Part shown: one piece after another, positions 45,664 to 55,767 of the stretch | How the letters are laid out: each line of letters starts with the position of its first letter | Numbering within the stretch: the first letter of the stretch is position 1 | DNA from: Nocardia sp. NBC_00403 | GTDB lineage: Bacteria; Actinomycetota; Actinomycetes; Mycobacteriales; Mycobacteriaceae | Length of the DNA: 64,000 bases | Reading direction: 5' to 3' | Assembly (NCBI RefSeq): GCF_036046055.1 | Contig: NZ_CP107939.1 | Location: forward strand, 3,782,001-3,846,000 | Notes under the pieces: model-generated | The model's database searches: none | Told to the model about the DNA's origin: nothing | Seen by the model: only the letters and a program-made list of their open reading frames with translations | Position numbers and translations under genes: made by a program

Positions 45664-45828
45664 CCGGGCGATGCGTCGGTTCGGGGTGCCACGATGCCTG
45701 CCCAGATCCCCGCCACCCGTGCTTTCGCCCCATGTCGCCCTGTACGCGGCGGGGTGTACGAGTCGTATTCCGGCTTTCGCTGGATCGACGGGAGAAGCCT
45801 GGGATGACGGGGACGGTAGATTCGGTCG

Positions 45829-46128
45829 CTATACGCCGATGAGTGCGGCGATCTCGGGGTTCTTGATCTCCATGACATCGAGAATGCCGTGCGCGCGCAG
45901 CAGCGGCTCGAGTTCCTTGATGCGGTCGCTGTGGATGGCGTACTCGTCCGGAAAGCGGTGCTTGTCCAGGGCCTCCAAGGCCTTCACATAGGTGACGAAG
46001 GACGCTAGCGCGTTCAGCGGTGTGGAGTTCTGGGATCTGCCCATCGAGCTCAGGCCGACCATTCGCTGGGATGTGCCCGATCCGGCAGTGTGCCGACCCT
46101 CCGGCGTAACCGGTTGCGAGGGGTACAT
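45829..46128 (-). CDS. Small hypothetical protein
   Basis: A 99-residue protein with a disordered N-terminal third and a helical C-terminal part (ALASFVTYVKALEALDKHRF, IKELEPLLRAHGILDVMEI). ATG 46128 follows AGGAGAC; an upstream ATG at 46197 lacks one. It has no recognised domain. It is divergent from trpE. Confidence 0.65.
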   Translation of the reverse strand: MYPSQPVTPEGRHTAGSGTSQRMVGLSSMGRSQNSTPLNALASFVTYVKALEALDKHRFPDEYAIHSDRIKELEPLLRAHGILDVMEIKNPEIAALIGV

Positions 46129-46298
46129 CAGTTGTCTCCTCTCGAAGTGGATACCGCATGCGACATGGAACGCGGCGAGTGTAGTGACGCCGCCCACAGC
46201 CCCGGAATTCGCGTGCGAACCGGACGGCTGGTTTACGGCCGGTTGGGCCCGCGAAGGGCGGCTGAGTCGGTGTCATAGCGGCCTGGGATGATGGAGCA

Positions 46299-47858
46299 AT
46301 GCCTGGCGCGTCCACTCCCACCACCACGACCCGCGAACAGTTCCACCAGCTCGCCGCGGAACATCGGGTGGTTCCGGTGATCCGAAAAGTGCTGGCGGAC
46401 TCCGAAACTCCGCTGTCGGCCTATCGCAAGCTGGCCGGCGATCGGGCCGGCACCTTCCTGTTCGAATCCGCGGAGAACGGACGCTCCTGGTCGCGCTGGT
46501 CGTTCATCGGCGCGGGCAGTCCGTCGGCGCTGACCGTCGTCGACGGCGCGGCCGCCTGGCTCGGCAACATCCCTGTCGACGCGCCCTCGGGTGGCGATCC
46601 GCTGGTCGCGTTGCGCGAGACCCTGCAACTGCTGGAGACCGAGCGGCTCCCCGGCCTGCCGCCACTGACCGGGGGCATGGTCGGCTACCTCGGCTATGAC
46701 GCGGTGCGCAGGATCGAACGGCTGCCCAGCCTCGCCCTCGACGATCTGGAACTGCCGGAGATGGTGCTGCTGCTCGCCACCGATCTGGCGGCATTCGACC
46801 ACCACGAGGGCGCGATCACCCTCATCGCCAACGCGGTCAACTGGAACGGCACCGCCGAGCGGGTCGACGAGGCCTATGACGACGCGGTCGCCCGGCTGGA
46901 TCGGATGACCCACGCGCTCGCCGCGCCGTCGGAGTCCACCGTGTCGGTCTTCGACCAGCCCGAGCCGCATTATCGGCGCAAACGCACCTCCGAGGAGTTC
47001 GGCGCCGGAGTGCGTCGTCTCGTCAAAGAGATCGAGGCGGGCGAGGCTTTCCAGGTGGTGCTGTCGCAGCGCTTCGAAATGGACTACGACGGCGCCCCGA
47101 TCGATCTGTACCGCATGCTGCGCGCCTCGAACCCGAGTCCGTATATGTATCTGATGCACATCCCCGACGGCGCGGGCGGCACCGCGTTCTCCATCGTCGG
47201 TTCCAGCCCGGAAGCCCTGGTCACCGTGAAGGACGGTGTGGCGACGACACATCCGATCGCGGGTACCCGCTGGCGCGGCGCCACCGAAGAGGACGACCTG
47301 CTGCTGGAGAAGGGGCTGCTCGCCGACGAGAAGGAGAACGCCGAGCATCTGATGCTCGTCGATCTCGGCCGCAACGATCTCGGCCGGGTGTGTCAGCCGG
47401 GCACTGTGCGGGTCACCGAGTATCGGCAGATCGAGCGCTACAGCCACGTCATGCACCTGGTGTCGACCGTGCACGGCAGACTAGCGCCCGGCAAGATCGC
47501 GCTGGACGCGGTGCGCGCCTGTTTCCCGGCGGGCACGCTGTCGGGCGCGCCGAAGGTGCGCGCGATGGAACTCATCGAAGAACTGGAGCCGACCCGGCGC
47601 GGCGTGTACGGCGGTGTTGTCGGCTATCTGGATTTCGCGGGCGACGCCGATACCGCCATTGCCATTCGCACCGCGCTGCTCAAGGACGGCACCGCTTATG
47701 TCCAGGCGGGTGCGGGCGTGGTCGCGGACTCCGATCCCGACTATGAGGATGTCGAATCCCGGAACAAGGCGATGGCGGTGCTCAAGGCGGTCGCGGCCGC
47801 GAAGACGGTTCGGGCATACGGCACCGAGCCGGGAAGCGAGAACGGCAGCGCGGGATGA
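46299..47858 (+). CDS. trpE: Anthranilate synthase component I
   Basis: A 519-residue chorismate-using enzyme. [18 protein letters not shown] near the N-terminus bears the tryptophan-inhibition site (LFES...S). The catalytic domain has [72 protein letters not shown] and [15 protein letters not shown]. trpG is not adjacent. The stop overlaps the next start (ATGA). A weak GGAG precedes ATG 46299. Confidence 0.96.
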   Translation: MPGASTPTTTTREQFHQLAAEHRVVPVIRKVLADSETPLSAYRKLAGDRAGTFLFESAENGRSWSRWSFIGAGSPSALTVVDGAAAWLGNIPVDAPSGGDPLVALRETLQLLETERLPGLPPLTGGMVGYLGYDAVRRIERLPSLALDDLELPEMVLLLATDLAAFDHHEGAITLIANAVNWNGTAERVDEAYDDAVARLDRMTHALAAPSESTVSVFDQPEPHYRRKRTSEEFGAGVRRLVKEIEAGEAFQVVLSQRFEMDYDGAPIDLYRMLRASNPSPYMYLMHIPDGAGGTAFSIVGSSPEALVTVKDGVATTHPIAGTRWRGATEEDDLLLEKGLLADEKENAEHLMLVDLGRNDLGRVCQPGTVRVTEYRQIERYSHVMHLVSTVHGRLAPGKIALDAVRACFPAGTLSGAPKVRAMELIEELEPTRRGVYGGVVGYLDFAGDADTAIAIRTALLKDGTAYVQAGAGVVADSDPDYEDVESRNKAMAVLKAVAAAKTVRAYGTEPGSENGSAG

Positions 47859-48598
47859 GTGCATCGGATCAGAACGACGAGGGGACCGATGCCGAGGCGA
47901 TCGCGGTCGATGTGGCCGCGCCCCGGCGCAAGTACCCGATCGGCGCGATCGTGTTGTTGGCGATCGCCGCGGCCGCGCTCTGGGGTTCGTCGCGGCTGAC
48001 TTGGGTGACGGTGTCGTCCACGGACGGGCTCACCGAGCCGCGCACCGACCATCTCAACGGTGGTGTCTGGTTCGGCGCGCTGACCCCGCTGGCGCTGGTG
48101 CTGCTCGCCGCGATCGCGGCAGTGCTCGCTACTCGTGGCTGGCTGCGCCGGATGGTCGGGGTGCTGATCGGCCTGGTCGCCGCGGTGACCGCCGTACCGG
48201 CCTTCGCCCTGCTGACCGAGTCCGGCGCGATGGCCGCCCGCGCCGGCACCCTGGCCGAACTACCCGGCCGGGCAACCGTCACCGAGGTGGTCACGGCGCC
48301 TTTCCCCGCGGTGGTCGCGCTGCTGGGTGCGCTGGCGGCTTTTACGGCCGGTGTACTGCTCGCCAGGATGCCCCAGGAGGCCGCGCAACTGTCCGGCAAA
48401 TACGACAACCCGGTGTTCCGGCGGGCCGCCGCCACCGAACAGGTGACGCAGCGACGGGCGGAAGACGCTGCCGCCGGGGCGAATTCGGCCTCGGGACAGC
48501 TTTCCGAGCGCGTGCTGTGGGACGCGCTCGACGCGGGCACCGACCCGACCGAGGAGGCCGGTTCGCCGCGTGATGATCAGGGCAAACATGCCGAGTGA
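47855..48598 (+). CDS. Trp-cluster membrane protein TrpM-like (TIGR02234)
   Basis: A 247-residue membrane protein with four helices ([80 protein letters not shown]) and an acidic tail. This family is found between trpE and trpC in actinobacteria. The role is unknown; tryptophan or precursor transport has been a guess. It is translationally coupled to trpE. Confidence 0.88.
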   Translation: MSASDQNDEGTDAEAIAVDVAAPRRKYPIGAIVLLAIAAAALWGSSRLTWVTVSSTDGLTEPRTDHLNGGVWFGALTPLALVLLAAIAAVLATRGWLRRMVGVLIGLVAAVTAVPAFALLTESGAMAARAGTLAELPGRATVTEVVTAPFPAVVALLGALAAFTAGVLLARMPQEAAQLSGKYDNPVFRRAAATEQVTQRRAEDAAAGANSASGQLSERVLWDALDAGTDPTEEAGSPRDDQGKHAE

Positions 48599-48625
48599 AG
48601 TGTCTGGGCAGGTCCCGACAAACCC

Positions 48626-48721
48626 CGGCGCGAGAGCGCCGCAAGCAGCCATTTATTCTTTGTCAGCATCGGTGAGACAGCGCCTGGGGGGATTCTCAGG
48701 CAGCAAGTTGCGTCTCCCCAG
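48626..48721 (+). promoter_or_regulatory. Structured leader before trpC, possible attenuator
   Basis: Three stems can form: CGGCGC/GCGCCG with a GAGA tetraloop (48626-48641), GCCTG/CAGGC (48682-48701), and CTGGGG/CCCCAG (48684-48721). The last two share bases and exclude each other, and the third ends 17 bases before the trpC ATG. No Trp-rich leader peptide is seen, so any control would use a protein, ligand or the ribosome site itself. Confidence 0.4.
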
Positions 48722-48737
48722 AAAGGATTCGAGCCAG

Positions 48738-49556
48738 ATGACGGTACTCGACTCGATTCTCGACGGGGTCCGCGCGGATGTCGCCGCTCGGGAAGCCCTC
48801 CTGGACTTCCAGGCAATCAAGGCCGCGGCCGCGGCGGCGCCTTCGCCGCTGGACGCCCGCGCCGCACTCCTCGAGGACGGCATCGGCGTCATCGCCGAGG
48901 TCAAGCGGGCCAGCCCCTCCAAGGGGGAGCTCGCGGACATCCCGGACCCGGCCAGTCTGGCCAAGGCGTATGAAGACGGCGGCGCGCGCATCATCAGCGT
49001 GCTGACCGAAGGTCGCCGCTTCCACGGCTCGCTCGACGACCTCGATGCCGTCCGCGCCACGGTGACCATCCCGATCCTGCGCAAAGATTTCGTCGTCGGG
49101 CCGTACCAGATCCATGAGGCCCGCGCGCACGGTGCCGATGTCATCCTGCTGATCGTTGCGGCACTCGAGCAGGACGTGCTGTCCTCGCTCATCGACCGCA
49201 CCGAATCGCTCGGCATGACCGCGCTCGTCGAGGTGCACACCGAGGAAGAGGCCGACCGCGCACTCGAGGCGGGTGCCTCGGTGATCGGCGTGAACGCCCG
49301 CAACCTCAAGACGCTCGAGGTCGATCGGGACGTGTTCGCGCGTATCGCGCCCGGCCTGCCCACCGAGGTCATCCGGATCGCCGAGTCCGGTATCCGCGGC
49401 ACCGGCGACCTGCTGGCCTATGCCGGTGCGGGTGCGGACGCCGTGCTGGTCGGCGAGGGCCTGGTGACCAGTGGCGATCCCCGCGCCGCCGTCTCCGAGC
49501 TGGTGACCGCGGGCACCCACCCGTCCTGCCCGAAGCCCGCGCGGCGGGGCCGGTGA
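48738..49556 (+). CDS. trpC: Indole-3-glycerol phosphate synthase
   Basis: A 272-residue TIM-barrel enzyme. [14 protein letters not shown] holds the catalytic lysine, with [63 protein letters not shown], and AESGI near the end. ATG 48738 was taken after AAAGGATT. The stop overlaps the trpB GTG. Confidence 0.96.
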   Translation: MTVLDSILDGVRADVAAREALLDFQAIKAAAAAAPSPLDARAALLEDGIGVIAEVKRASPSKGELADIPDPASLAKAYEDGGARIISVLTEGRRFHGSLDDLDAVRATVTIPILRKDFVVGPYQIHEARAHGADVILLIVAALEQDVLSSLIDRTESLGMTALVEVHTEEEADRALEAGASVIGVNARNLKTLEVDRDVFARIAPGLPTEVIRIAESGIRGTGDLLAYAGAGADAVLVGEGLVTSGDPRAAVSELVTAGTHPSCPKPARRGR

Positions 49557-50827
49557 CAGCGGTGACGGCATTACCGCAGGCCAGCGCCGGCGTCGCGCAC
49601 AAGAGCACCCATGAGCCCGACGTCGGCGGACACTTCGGCGTGTACGGCGGCAGGCATGTCCCCGAGGCGCTGATGGCGGTGATCGAGGAGGTCACCGCCG
49701 AGTACGAGAAGTGCAGGCTGGACCCCTCGTTCCTGGACGAGCTCGACCGGCTGCAGCGCGACTACACCGGCCGGCCTTCGCCGGTCTTCGAGTGCACCCG
49801 GCTTGCCGAGCATGCCGGTGGCGCCCGCATTCTGCTCAAGCGCGAGGACCTGAACCACACCGGCTCGCACAAGATCAACAACGTGCTCGGTCAGGCACTG
49901 CTCGCCAAGCGAATGGGCAAGACACGGGTCATCGCGGAAACCGGTGCGGGCCAGCACGGCGTCGCTACCGCCACCGCGTGCGCGCTGCTCGGCCTCGAAT
50001 GCGTCATCTACATGGGCGCGGTCGACACCACACGGCAGGCGCTGAACGTGGCCCGCATGCGGCTGCTCGGCTCCGCGGTGGTGTCGGTGACCACCGGCTC
50101 GCAAACCCTCAAGGACGCCATCAACGAGGCGCTGCGCGACTGGGTGTCCAACGCGGACGACACGTACTACTGCTTCGGCACCGCAGCGGGCCCGCATCCA
50201 TTCCCGTTGATGGTGCGCGACTTCCAGCGCGTCGTCGGCCTGGAGGCTCGCGCCCAAGTGCAGTCCTCGACCGGACGGCTGCCCGACGCGGTCGTGGCCT
50301 GTGTCGGCGGCGGCTCCAACGCGATCGGCATCTTCCACCCCTTCCTCGACGATGCCGGCGTCCGGCTGATCGGCTTCGAGGCGGCCGGTGACGGCGTCGA
50401 AACCGGAAGGCACGCGGCCACTTTCACCGGCGGCACGCCCGGCGCCTTCCAGGGCGCCTACTCGTATCTGCTGCAGGACGATGATGGCCAGACCATCGAA
50501 TCGCACTCCATCTCCGCGGGTTTGGACTACCCGGGCGTCGGCCCGGAGCACGCCTACCTCAAGGACATCGGGCGCGCCGAGTACCGACCGATCACCGACA
50601 CCGAGGCGATGGACGCGCTGCTGCTGCTCAGCCGCTGCGAGGGCATCATCCCGGCCATCGAGTCCGCGCACGCGGTGGCCGGTGCGCTGCAACTCGGCAA
50701 GGAACTGGGCAAGGGCGCGATCATCCTGGTGAACCTGTCGGGTCGTGGCGACAAGGACATGGACACCGCGGCGACATGGTTCGGGCTCTTCGACGAACCC
50801 GGCGCCGACAAGGAGAGCGTCGAATGA
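49553..50827 (+). CDS. trpB: Tryptophan synthase beta subunit
   Basis: A 424-residue PLP enzyme. [35 protein letters not shown] with PLP lysine K107, [14 protein letters not shown], the phosphate-binding [14 protein letters not shown], and LSGRGDKDM are all present. It joins indole from TrpA to serine. It overlaps trpC and trpA by four bases each. Confidence 0.97.
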   Translation: MTAVTALPQASAGVAHKSTHEPDVGGHFGVYGGRHVPEALMAVIEEVTAEYEKCRLDPSFLDELDRLQRDYTGRPSPVFECTRLAEHAGGARILLKREDLNHTGSHKINNVLGQALLAKRMGKTRVIAETGAGQHGVATATACALLGLECVIYMGAVDTTRQALNVARMRLLGSAVVSVTTGSQTLKDAINEALRDWVSNADDTYYCFGTAAGPHPFPLMVRDFQRVVGLEARAQVQSSTGRLPDAVVACVGGGSNAIGIFHPFLDDAGVRLIGFEAAGDGVETGRHAATFTGGTPGAFQGAYSYLLQDDDGQTIESHSISAGLDYPGVGPEHAYLKDIGRAEYRPITDTEAMDALLLLSRCEGIIPAIESAHAVAGALQLGKELGKGAIILVNLSGRGDKDMDTAATWFGLFDEPGADKESVE

Positions 50828-51624
50828 GTCAGCAGTCCCGCCTCGCCAACACTTTCGCCGCCTGCCGCGCCGAGAACCGCGCCGCGCTGGTCGGCTATCT
50901 GCCCGCGGGTTATCCGGACCTCGCAGGATCCATCGAGGTCGTCCGTGCCATGGTCGAATCCGGTTGCGACATTGTCGAAGTCGGCGTCGCGTACTCCGAC
51001 CCGGTGATGGACGGGCCGACCATCCAGGCCGCCGCCGAGCAGGCGCTGCGCGGCGGAGTCCGGGTGCGCGACGTGTTCTCGGTGGTCGAGGCGATCACCG
51101 CGGCGGGCGGCAAGGCCGTCGTGATGAGCTACTGGAACCCGGTGCTGCAGTACGGGGTCGAGAAGTTCGCGCGCGATCTGGCCACGGCGGGCGGGGCAGG
51201 CATCATCACCCCGAACCTGATCCCGGACGAGGCCGACGACTGGTTCGTCGCCTCGGCCGCGCACGACCTGGATCGGATTTTCCTGGTCGCGCCGTCCTCC
51301 ACCGAGGAACGCCTGGTGAAGACGCTGGAAGCGAGCCGAGGGTTCATCTACGCGGCGTCGACCATGGGTGTCACCGGTGCCCGCGATGTGGTGTCTTCCG
51401 CGGCACCCGCACTGTGTGCGCGGATTCGGACCCATTCCGATATCCCGATCGGCGTCGGTCTCGGCGTGCGCTCGGGTGCGCAAGCGGCCGAAATCGCTTC
51501 GTACGCAGACGGTGTCATTGTCGGCTCAGCGCTGGTGAGCGCCGCCGCCGAGGGGCTGGACGCGGTGCGCGCGCTGACCGAGGAACTGGCCGAGGGCGTC
51601 CGGTCCGCGACCGTCGCTTCCTGA
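50824..51624 (+). CDS. trpA: Tryptophan synthase alpha subunit
   Basis: A 266-residue TIM-barrel enzyme that cleaves indole-3-glycerol phosphate. [11 protein letters not shown], the catalytic-Glu region [19 protein letters not shown] with the catalytic Asp, [28 protein letters not shown], and [11 protein letters not shown] and GVIVGSALV for phosphate binding. Last gene of the trp cluster. Confidence 0.97.
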   Translation: MSQQSRLANTFAACRAENRAALVGYLPAGYPDLAGSIEVVRAMVESGCDIVEVGVAYSDPVMDGPTIQAAAEQALRGGVRVRDVFSVVEAITAAGGKAVVMSYWNPVLQYGVEKFARDLATAGGAGIITPNLIPDEADDWFVASAAHDLDRIFLVAPSSTEERLVKTLEASRGFIYAASTMGVTGARDVVSSAAPALCARIRTHSDIPIGVGLGVRSGAQAAEIASYADGVIVGSALVSAAAEGLDAVRALTEELAEGVRSATVAS

Positions 51625-51792
51625 CACACTGCATCGGGCCGCTCGACCGGCCGCTGCCGCACCGCCACGAGTGAGCCGTGCCGCTCGTGAGCTTCGCTGC
51701 AGCACCGACAGTTCGGTGCTGAAGTCAGCGCCCGGTGTCCGATCGGACAAGCAGCGCTGAACCGCCTGGCTCGCGCCATCGTATGAACAAGC

Positions 51793-51987
51793 ATGAGCGC
51801 ACCGAAGCGGTCGCCTTCGCCGCGACCTGTGGTGGCGAGCCTGCTCGTATTCTTTGTTCTCGCACCTTGTGTCGCGGCGCTGACCCGGGCCGAGCCGGTC
51901 GTTGTCGAAGCGCTGTCGGCCATCGGGGCCGGGTTGCTGAGCCTCGGCGTCGGCGCCGCGGTGTGGTGGTGGCAACGTCGCACATAA
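51793..51987 (+). CDS. Small membrane protein
   Basis: A 64-residue protein with two predicted transmembrane helices (VVASLLVFFVLAPCVAAL and ALSAIGAGLLSLGVGAAVWW) and a basic end. The start ATG 51793 has no strong ribosome site. It lies between trpA and lgt. Function unknown. Confidence 0.6.
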   Translation: MSAPKRSPSPRPVVASLLVFFVLAPCVAALTRAEPVVVEALSAIGAGLLSLGVGAAVWWWQRRT

Positions 51988-51995
51988 CGCTCCGC

Positions 51996-52001
51996 TACGG
52001 T
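51996..52001 (+). promoter_or_regulatory. -10 box of the leaderless lgt promoter
   Basis: TACGGT is followed by seven bases and GTG 52009, with no ribosome site. Confidence 0.45.
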
Positions 52002-52008
52002 TGGCCCC

Positions 52009-53316
52009 GTGACCTTACGAGTCCTCGCAGACAGCGTCCTGAGCAATGGTGGCGTCACCGCTGATGTGTTGGCCTACATCCCCAGTCCCGCGCAGGGTGT
52101 GTGGCAGATCGGGCCGTTTCCGCTCCGGGCCTACGCCCTGTGCATCATCCTCGGCATCGTCGTCGCCATCTGGTGGGGCGAGCGGCGCTGGCGCGAACGG
52201 GGCGGGCAGCCCGGCGCGATCCTCGATGTCGCGATGTTCGCGGTGCCCTTCGGCCTCGTCGGCGGCAGGCTGTATCACGTGGCCACCGACTGGCAGAAGT
52301 ACTTCGGCGCCGACGGCCATCCGATCGATGCGCTGAAGATCTATCAGGGCGGCCTCGGCATCTGGGGTGCGGTGTTCCTCGGCGGTGTCGGTGCGTGGAT
52401 CGGCTGCCGGGTCTACCGAATCCCATTGCCCGCCTTGGGTGATGCGATCGCCCCCCCGGTCCTGCTCGCGCAGGCCATCGGCCGCCTCGGCAACTACTTC
52501 AACCAGGAACTGTACGGGCGCGAGACCGACCTGCCCTGGGGCCTGGAGATCTACCTGCGCTTCGACGACGACGGCAAGCTCGACCCGATGAACGGTGTCT
52601 CCACCGGCGTCGTCGACAAGGTCGTGCACCCCACGTTCCTCTACGAATTGCTGTGGAACCTGCTGATCGTGGTGCTGCTGGTGCAGATCGACAAACACTA
52701 CCGAATCGGCCACGGCAGGCTGTTCGCGCTGTACGTTGCCGGCTACTGCGTCGGCCGCTTCTTCGTCGAGCTGATGCGCGCCGACGAGGCCACCAAGATC
52801 GCGGGCATCCGGATCAATTCGTTCACCTCGGCCCTGGTATTCCTGGCCGCCGTCGCCTATTTCGTCCTCGCGACGAAGGGCCGTGAGACCGCCGAGCAGC
52901 TGCAACCCAGCACCGGATCGCGCCCGTGGCCTTGGCAGATCGCCGCCCTGCGCGCTGCCGCAGCGGCGCAGGCGACGGCCGAGACCTCCGATGCCGCGTC
53001 GACAGACGAGAACGCGGCGCCGCAGCCGGACGCGGTGACCGACAAGGACACGGAATCGACCGAGGACACCGGCGGCGACAAGGATGCCGCGGCGATCACG
53101 GCAGACGATTCGGACAACGCCGTCGAGTTGGACAAGTCCGAGCAGACTGCGGAGCCCGAGCGGACAACCGATGCAGCGAAGGACATCCCGTCCACGGAAT
53201 CCGCCGGCTGCGAGAAGTCCACCGAGCCGGATCGGTCCGCCGACCAGGAATCGCCCGCGGCGCCGACTACCAGCACTGCTGTGGAGCAGAAGGACACTGC
53301 CGCCGAGCAGAAGTAG
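52009..53316 (+). CDS. lgt: Prolipoprotein diacylglyceryl transferase with acidic C-terminal extension
   Basis: A 435-residue membrane enzyme that attaches diacylglycerol to lipobox cysteines, including those of the lipoproteins in this window. Core features: IGPFPLRAYALCIILGI, GGRLYHVATDW, IYQGGLGIWGAVFLGG, and the Lgt signature IGRLGNYFNQELYGRET, with about seven helices. The core ends near residue 300. The remaining roughly 130 residues are Asp/Glu/Thr/Ser-rich, probably disordered and cytoplasmic, as in several actinobacterial Lgt proteins. Confidence 0.94.
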   Translation: MTLRVLADSVLSNGGVTADVLAYIPSPAQGVWQIGPFPLRAYALCIILGIVVAIWWGERRWRERGGQPGAILDVAMFAVPFGLVGGRLYHVATDWQKYFGADGHPIDALKIYQGGLGIWGAVFLGGVGAWIGCRVYRIPLPALGDAIAPPVLLAQAIGRLGNYFNQELYGRETDLPWGLEIYLRFDDDGKLDPMNGVSTGVVDKVVHPTFLYELLWNLLIVVLLVQIDKHYRIGHGRLFALYVAGYCVGRFFVELMRADEATKIAGIRINSFTSALVFLAAVAYFVLATKGRETAEQLQPSTGSRPWPWQIAALRAAAAAQATAETSDAASTDENAAPQPDAVTDKDTESTEDTGGDKDAAAITADDSDNAVELDKSEQTAEPERTTDAAKDIPSTESAGCEKSTEPDRSADQESPAAPTTSTAVEQKDTAAEQK

Positions 53317-53341
53317 CCCCCAATTCTGCGTGCACGGCAAC

Positions 53342-53362
53342 ATCGCGGGCACTGTCCGCGAT
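53342..53362. terminator. Hairpin after lgt
   Basis: Perfect 7-bp arms ATCGCGG and CCGCGAT around a seven-base loop, 26 bases after the lgt stop. Confidence 0.45.
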
Positions 53363-53536
53363 ATCTACCGAGACGAGCAACCTCGGTCGCCGGACTGCCG
53401 TGGCCGATTCGACAGGGCGACAAATCATGTCGGTTCCGGCAAGAATGTCTCGTGATCGTCGCGGCAGTTGCTCGCTCGGCAGATCGCACGGCCGGGGGCC
53501 AGCACAGGGTGCCCGCACAAATGAGGAGGACATTTA

Positions 53537-54046
53537 GTGACCGACCCTTACAACCCAGGACCGCAGTACGGCCCGCCCGGTACGGGGCCGGACTTGAACA
53601 AGTCGGCGGACCCGAGCCAGCCGCAGTACCCGCAGGCCGATCCGTACGGCCAGCCGCAGTTCGGTCAGCCCGCCGACCCGTACGCACAGCAGCAGCCGGG
53701 GAGCTACGGGCAGCCGGGTGGCTACGGGCAGCCGGGTGGCTACCCACCCGCGCCGTACCAGCAGCCACAGGGATACAACCCGAACGATCCGGAAGCGCCC
53801 TACGGGCGTGACCAGTTCGGTGTGCCCTTCTCGGATAAGCAGAAGCTGATCGCGGGGCTGCTGCAGATCTTCCTCGGCGCGTTCGGTGTCGGCCGCTTCT
53901 ACACCGGTTATACCGGCATCGCCATCGCGCAGATCGCGGTCACCTGGTTGACCTGTGGCATCGGTGGCATCTGGCCGCTGGTCGACGGCATCATGATGCT
54001 GGTGGGCAAGGTGCCCGATAGCGACGGCCGTCCACTGCGCGACTGA
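53537..54046 (+). CDS. TM2-domain membrane protein
   Basis: A 169-residue protein. The first 90 residues are Pro/Gln/Gly/Tyr-rich with short repeats (GQPGGY). The C-terminal TM2 domain has two helices with the hallmark LGAFGVGRFYTGYTGIAIAQ and WLTCGIGGIWPLVDGIMML. GTG 53537 follows GAGGAC. The function of TM2 proteins in bacteria is unclear. Confidence 0.85.
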   Translation: MTDPYNPGPQYGPPGTGPDLNKSADPSQPQYPQADPYGQPQFGQPADPYAQQQPGSYGQPGGYGQPGGYPPAPYQQPQGYNPNDPEAPYGRDQFGVPFSDKQKLIAGLLQIFLGAFGVGRFYTGYTGIAIAQIAVTWLTCGIGGIWPLVDGIMMLVGKVPDSDGRPLRD

Positions 54047-54060
54047 GCACGCCTTTTCAC

Positions 54061-54103
54061 CCTGTCGGGCCGCCGCACCGCACCGGTGCGGCGGCCCGAC
54101 AGG
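54061..54103. terminator. Strong hairpin terminator after the TM2 gene
   Basis: A perfect 20-bp stem (arms 54061-54080 and 54084-54103) with a three-base loop, 15 bases after the TM2 stop. It is the strongest hairpin noticed in the window. Confidence 0.8.
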
Positions 54104-54231
54104 TATTTCGGGTGCTAAAGCCAGTTCCGATCACCATGATCGCGATACTGTTCCTCGAAACGATCCCGGCGTAACGTCGGTCGATCTGTGTGTTGTGTGT
54201 GGACACTCCACGCACCGAAGAGAGGGATTTC

Positions 54232-54984
54232 GTGCGTCGCAAGTTGTTCGCCGCCGCCATGCTCGCCATCGTCGCCGCCACCGGGCTTTCCGCGTGCGGC
54301 AGTGACGACCCGAACGTGATCAAGGTCGGCACCGAGGGCACCTACTCCCCGTTCAGCTACCAGGGCTCCGACGGCAAGCTCACCGGCTACGACATCGAGG
54401 TGGTCCAGGCTGTTGCCGACAAGCTCGGCAAGAAGGTCGAGTTCGTGCAGACGCCGTGGGACGCGATCTTCGCCGGCCTCGAGTCCAAGCGCTTCGATCT
54501 GGTCGCCAACCAGGTGACTGTCAACGATGAGCGCAAGGCCAAGTACTCGCTGTCGCAGCCGTACACCACCTCCGAGGGCGTCATCGTCACGCGCACCGAC
54601 AACAACGGCATCACCACTCTCGCCGACCTGAACGGCAAGACCTGCGCTCAGTCGGCCACCAGCAACTGGAGCAAGGTCGCCACCGGCGCAGGCGCGAAAG
54701 TCGAAGCGGTCGAAGGTTTCGTGCAGGCCATCCAGCTGCTGAAGAACGGCCGCGTCGACGCCACCGTCAACGACACCCTCGCCGTTGCCGAGTACACCAA
54801 GAAGACCGGCGACACCAGCGTGAAGGTGTCGGGCAAGACCGGTGAAACCAGTCACCAGGCTTTCGCGGCCCGCAAGGATGACGCGCTGGTCGCCGAGGTG
54901 AACAAGGCGCTCGATCAACTCCGCGCCGAGGGCAAACTGGCCCAGATCTCCGAGAAGTACTTCGGCACCGACATCAGCAAGTAG
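54232..54984 (+). CDS. Amino-acid ABC transporter substrate-binding lipoprotein
   Basis: A 250-residue lipoprotein: signal peptide and lipobox LSAC (Cys about 22), then a type 2 periplasmic-binding domain of the polar amino-acid family (TYSPFSYQGSDGKLTGYDIE, DAIFAGLESKRFDLVANQ, LADLNGKTCAQSATSNW). The start GTG 54232 follows AGAGGG; longer in-frame starts are less likely. The ligand is probably glutamine, glutamate or cystine. The permease follows after 12 bases. Confidence 0.9.
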   Translation: MRRKLFAAAMLAIVAATGLSACGSDDPNVIKVGTEGTYSPFSYQGSDGKLTGYDIEVVQAVADKLGKKVEFVQTPWDAIFAGLESKRFDLVANQVTVNDERKAKYSLSQPYTTSEGVIVTRTDNNGITTLADLNGKTCAQSATSNWSKVATGAGAKVEAVEGFVQAIQLLKNGRVDATVNDTLAVAEYTKKTGDTSVKVSGKTGETSHQAFAARKDDALVAEVNKALDQLRAEGKLAQISEKYFGTDISK

Positions 54985-54996
54985 CAGCGCCCTGCC

Positions 54997-55665
54997 ATGG
55001 ATGCCGCTACGCGGGAACTCATTTGGCACAACCTGTGGCCGATGTTGCAGGCCACGATCACCAAGACCATTCCGCTGACGGCTGTCAGTTTCGTCATCGG
55101 TCTGGCCATTGCGCTGCTCCTGGCTCTGGCACGGATGTCACCGGTGTGGCCGGTCCAGGCGGCCGCCCGGTTCTACATTTCGATCATCCGGGGTACGCCG
55201 CTGCTGGTGCAGTTGTTCATCGTCTTCTACGCGCTGCCGCAGTTCCACATCGTGCTCGACCCGTTTCCGGCGGCGGTGATCGCCTTCAGTCTCAATGTCG
55301 GTGGTTACGCGGCGGAGGTGGTGCGCGCGTCGATTCTGAGCGTGGCCGACGGGCAGTGGGAGGCTTCCCAAGCGCTCGGCATGTCGTATCCGATGATGAT
55401 GCGGTTGATCATCCTGCCGCAGGCGTCGCGGATCGCGGTGCCACCGCTGTCGAATACGTTGATCTCGCTGGTGAAGGACACCTCGCTCGCCTCGACCATT
55501 CTGGTCACCGAGTTGCTGCGGACCGCGCAGATCGCGGCCGCCCCGACCTTCGATTTCTTCGCCCTCTATGGTGTCGCGGCGCTTTACTACTGGGCGATCT
55601 GCCTGGTCCTCGGTTTCGGGCAGACCCGGCTGGAAACGCGATTGAGCCGTCATGTCGCGCGATGA
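54997..55665 (+). CDS. Amino-acid ABC transporter permease (HisM/GlnP type)
   Basis: A 222-residue permease with about five helices and the EAA loop QWEASQALGMSYPMMMRLII (about residues 122-142). FYISIIRGTPLLVQLFIVFY is typical of polar amino-acid permeases. The expected ATPase gene is not next; pyk follows after about 100 bases. Confidence 0.9.
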   Translation: MDAATRELIWHNLWPMLQATITKTIPLTAVSFVIGLAIALLLALARMSPVWPVQAAARFYISIIRGTPLLVQLFIVFYALPQFHIVLDPFPAAVIAFSLNVGGYAAEVVRASILSVADGQWEASQALGMSYPMMMRLIILPQASRIAVPPLSNTLISLVKDTSLASTILVTELLRTAQIAAAPTFDFFALYGVAALYYWAICLVLGFGQTRLETRLSRHVAR

Positions 55666-55755
55666 CCGCTCGTTCGTATGTTCCACCAACTTGTGTGCAA
55701 ATTTTTCACCAAGGTTTCACCGAGGCCACGACAAGACCACTACACCCGGCGGGAC

Positions 55756-55761
55756 TAGGCT
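55756..55761 (+). promoter_or_regulatory. -10 box of the leaderless pyk promoter
   Basis: TAGGCT is followed by six bases and GTG 55768, which is followed directly by an ATG. No ribosome site. Confidence 0.5.
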
Positions 55762-55767
55762 CTACTC

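Noticed and set aside
46184..46291. A 35-codon frame with two Trp codons upstream of trpE, considered as a leader peptide
   Set aside because: The Trp codons are not adjacent, no terminator/antiterminator pair follows before trpE, and the ribosome site is poor.
52015..53352. A 445-codon minus-strand frame opposite lgt
   Set aside because: Antisense to lgt, whose signature and helices are intact. The product is Arg/Gly-rich without domains.
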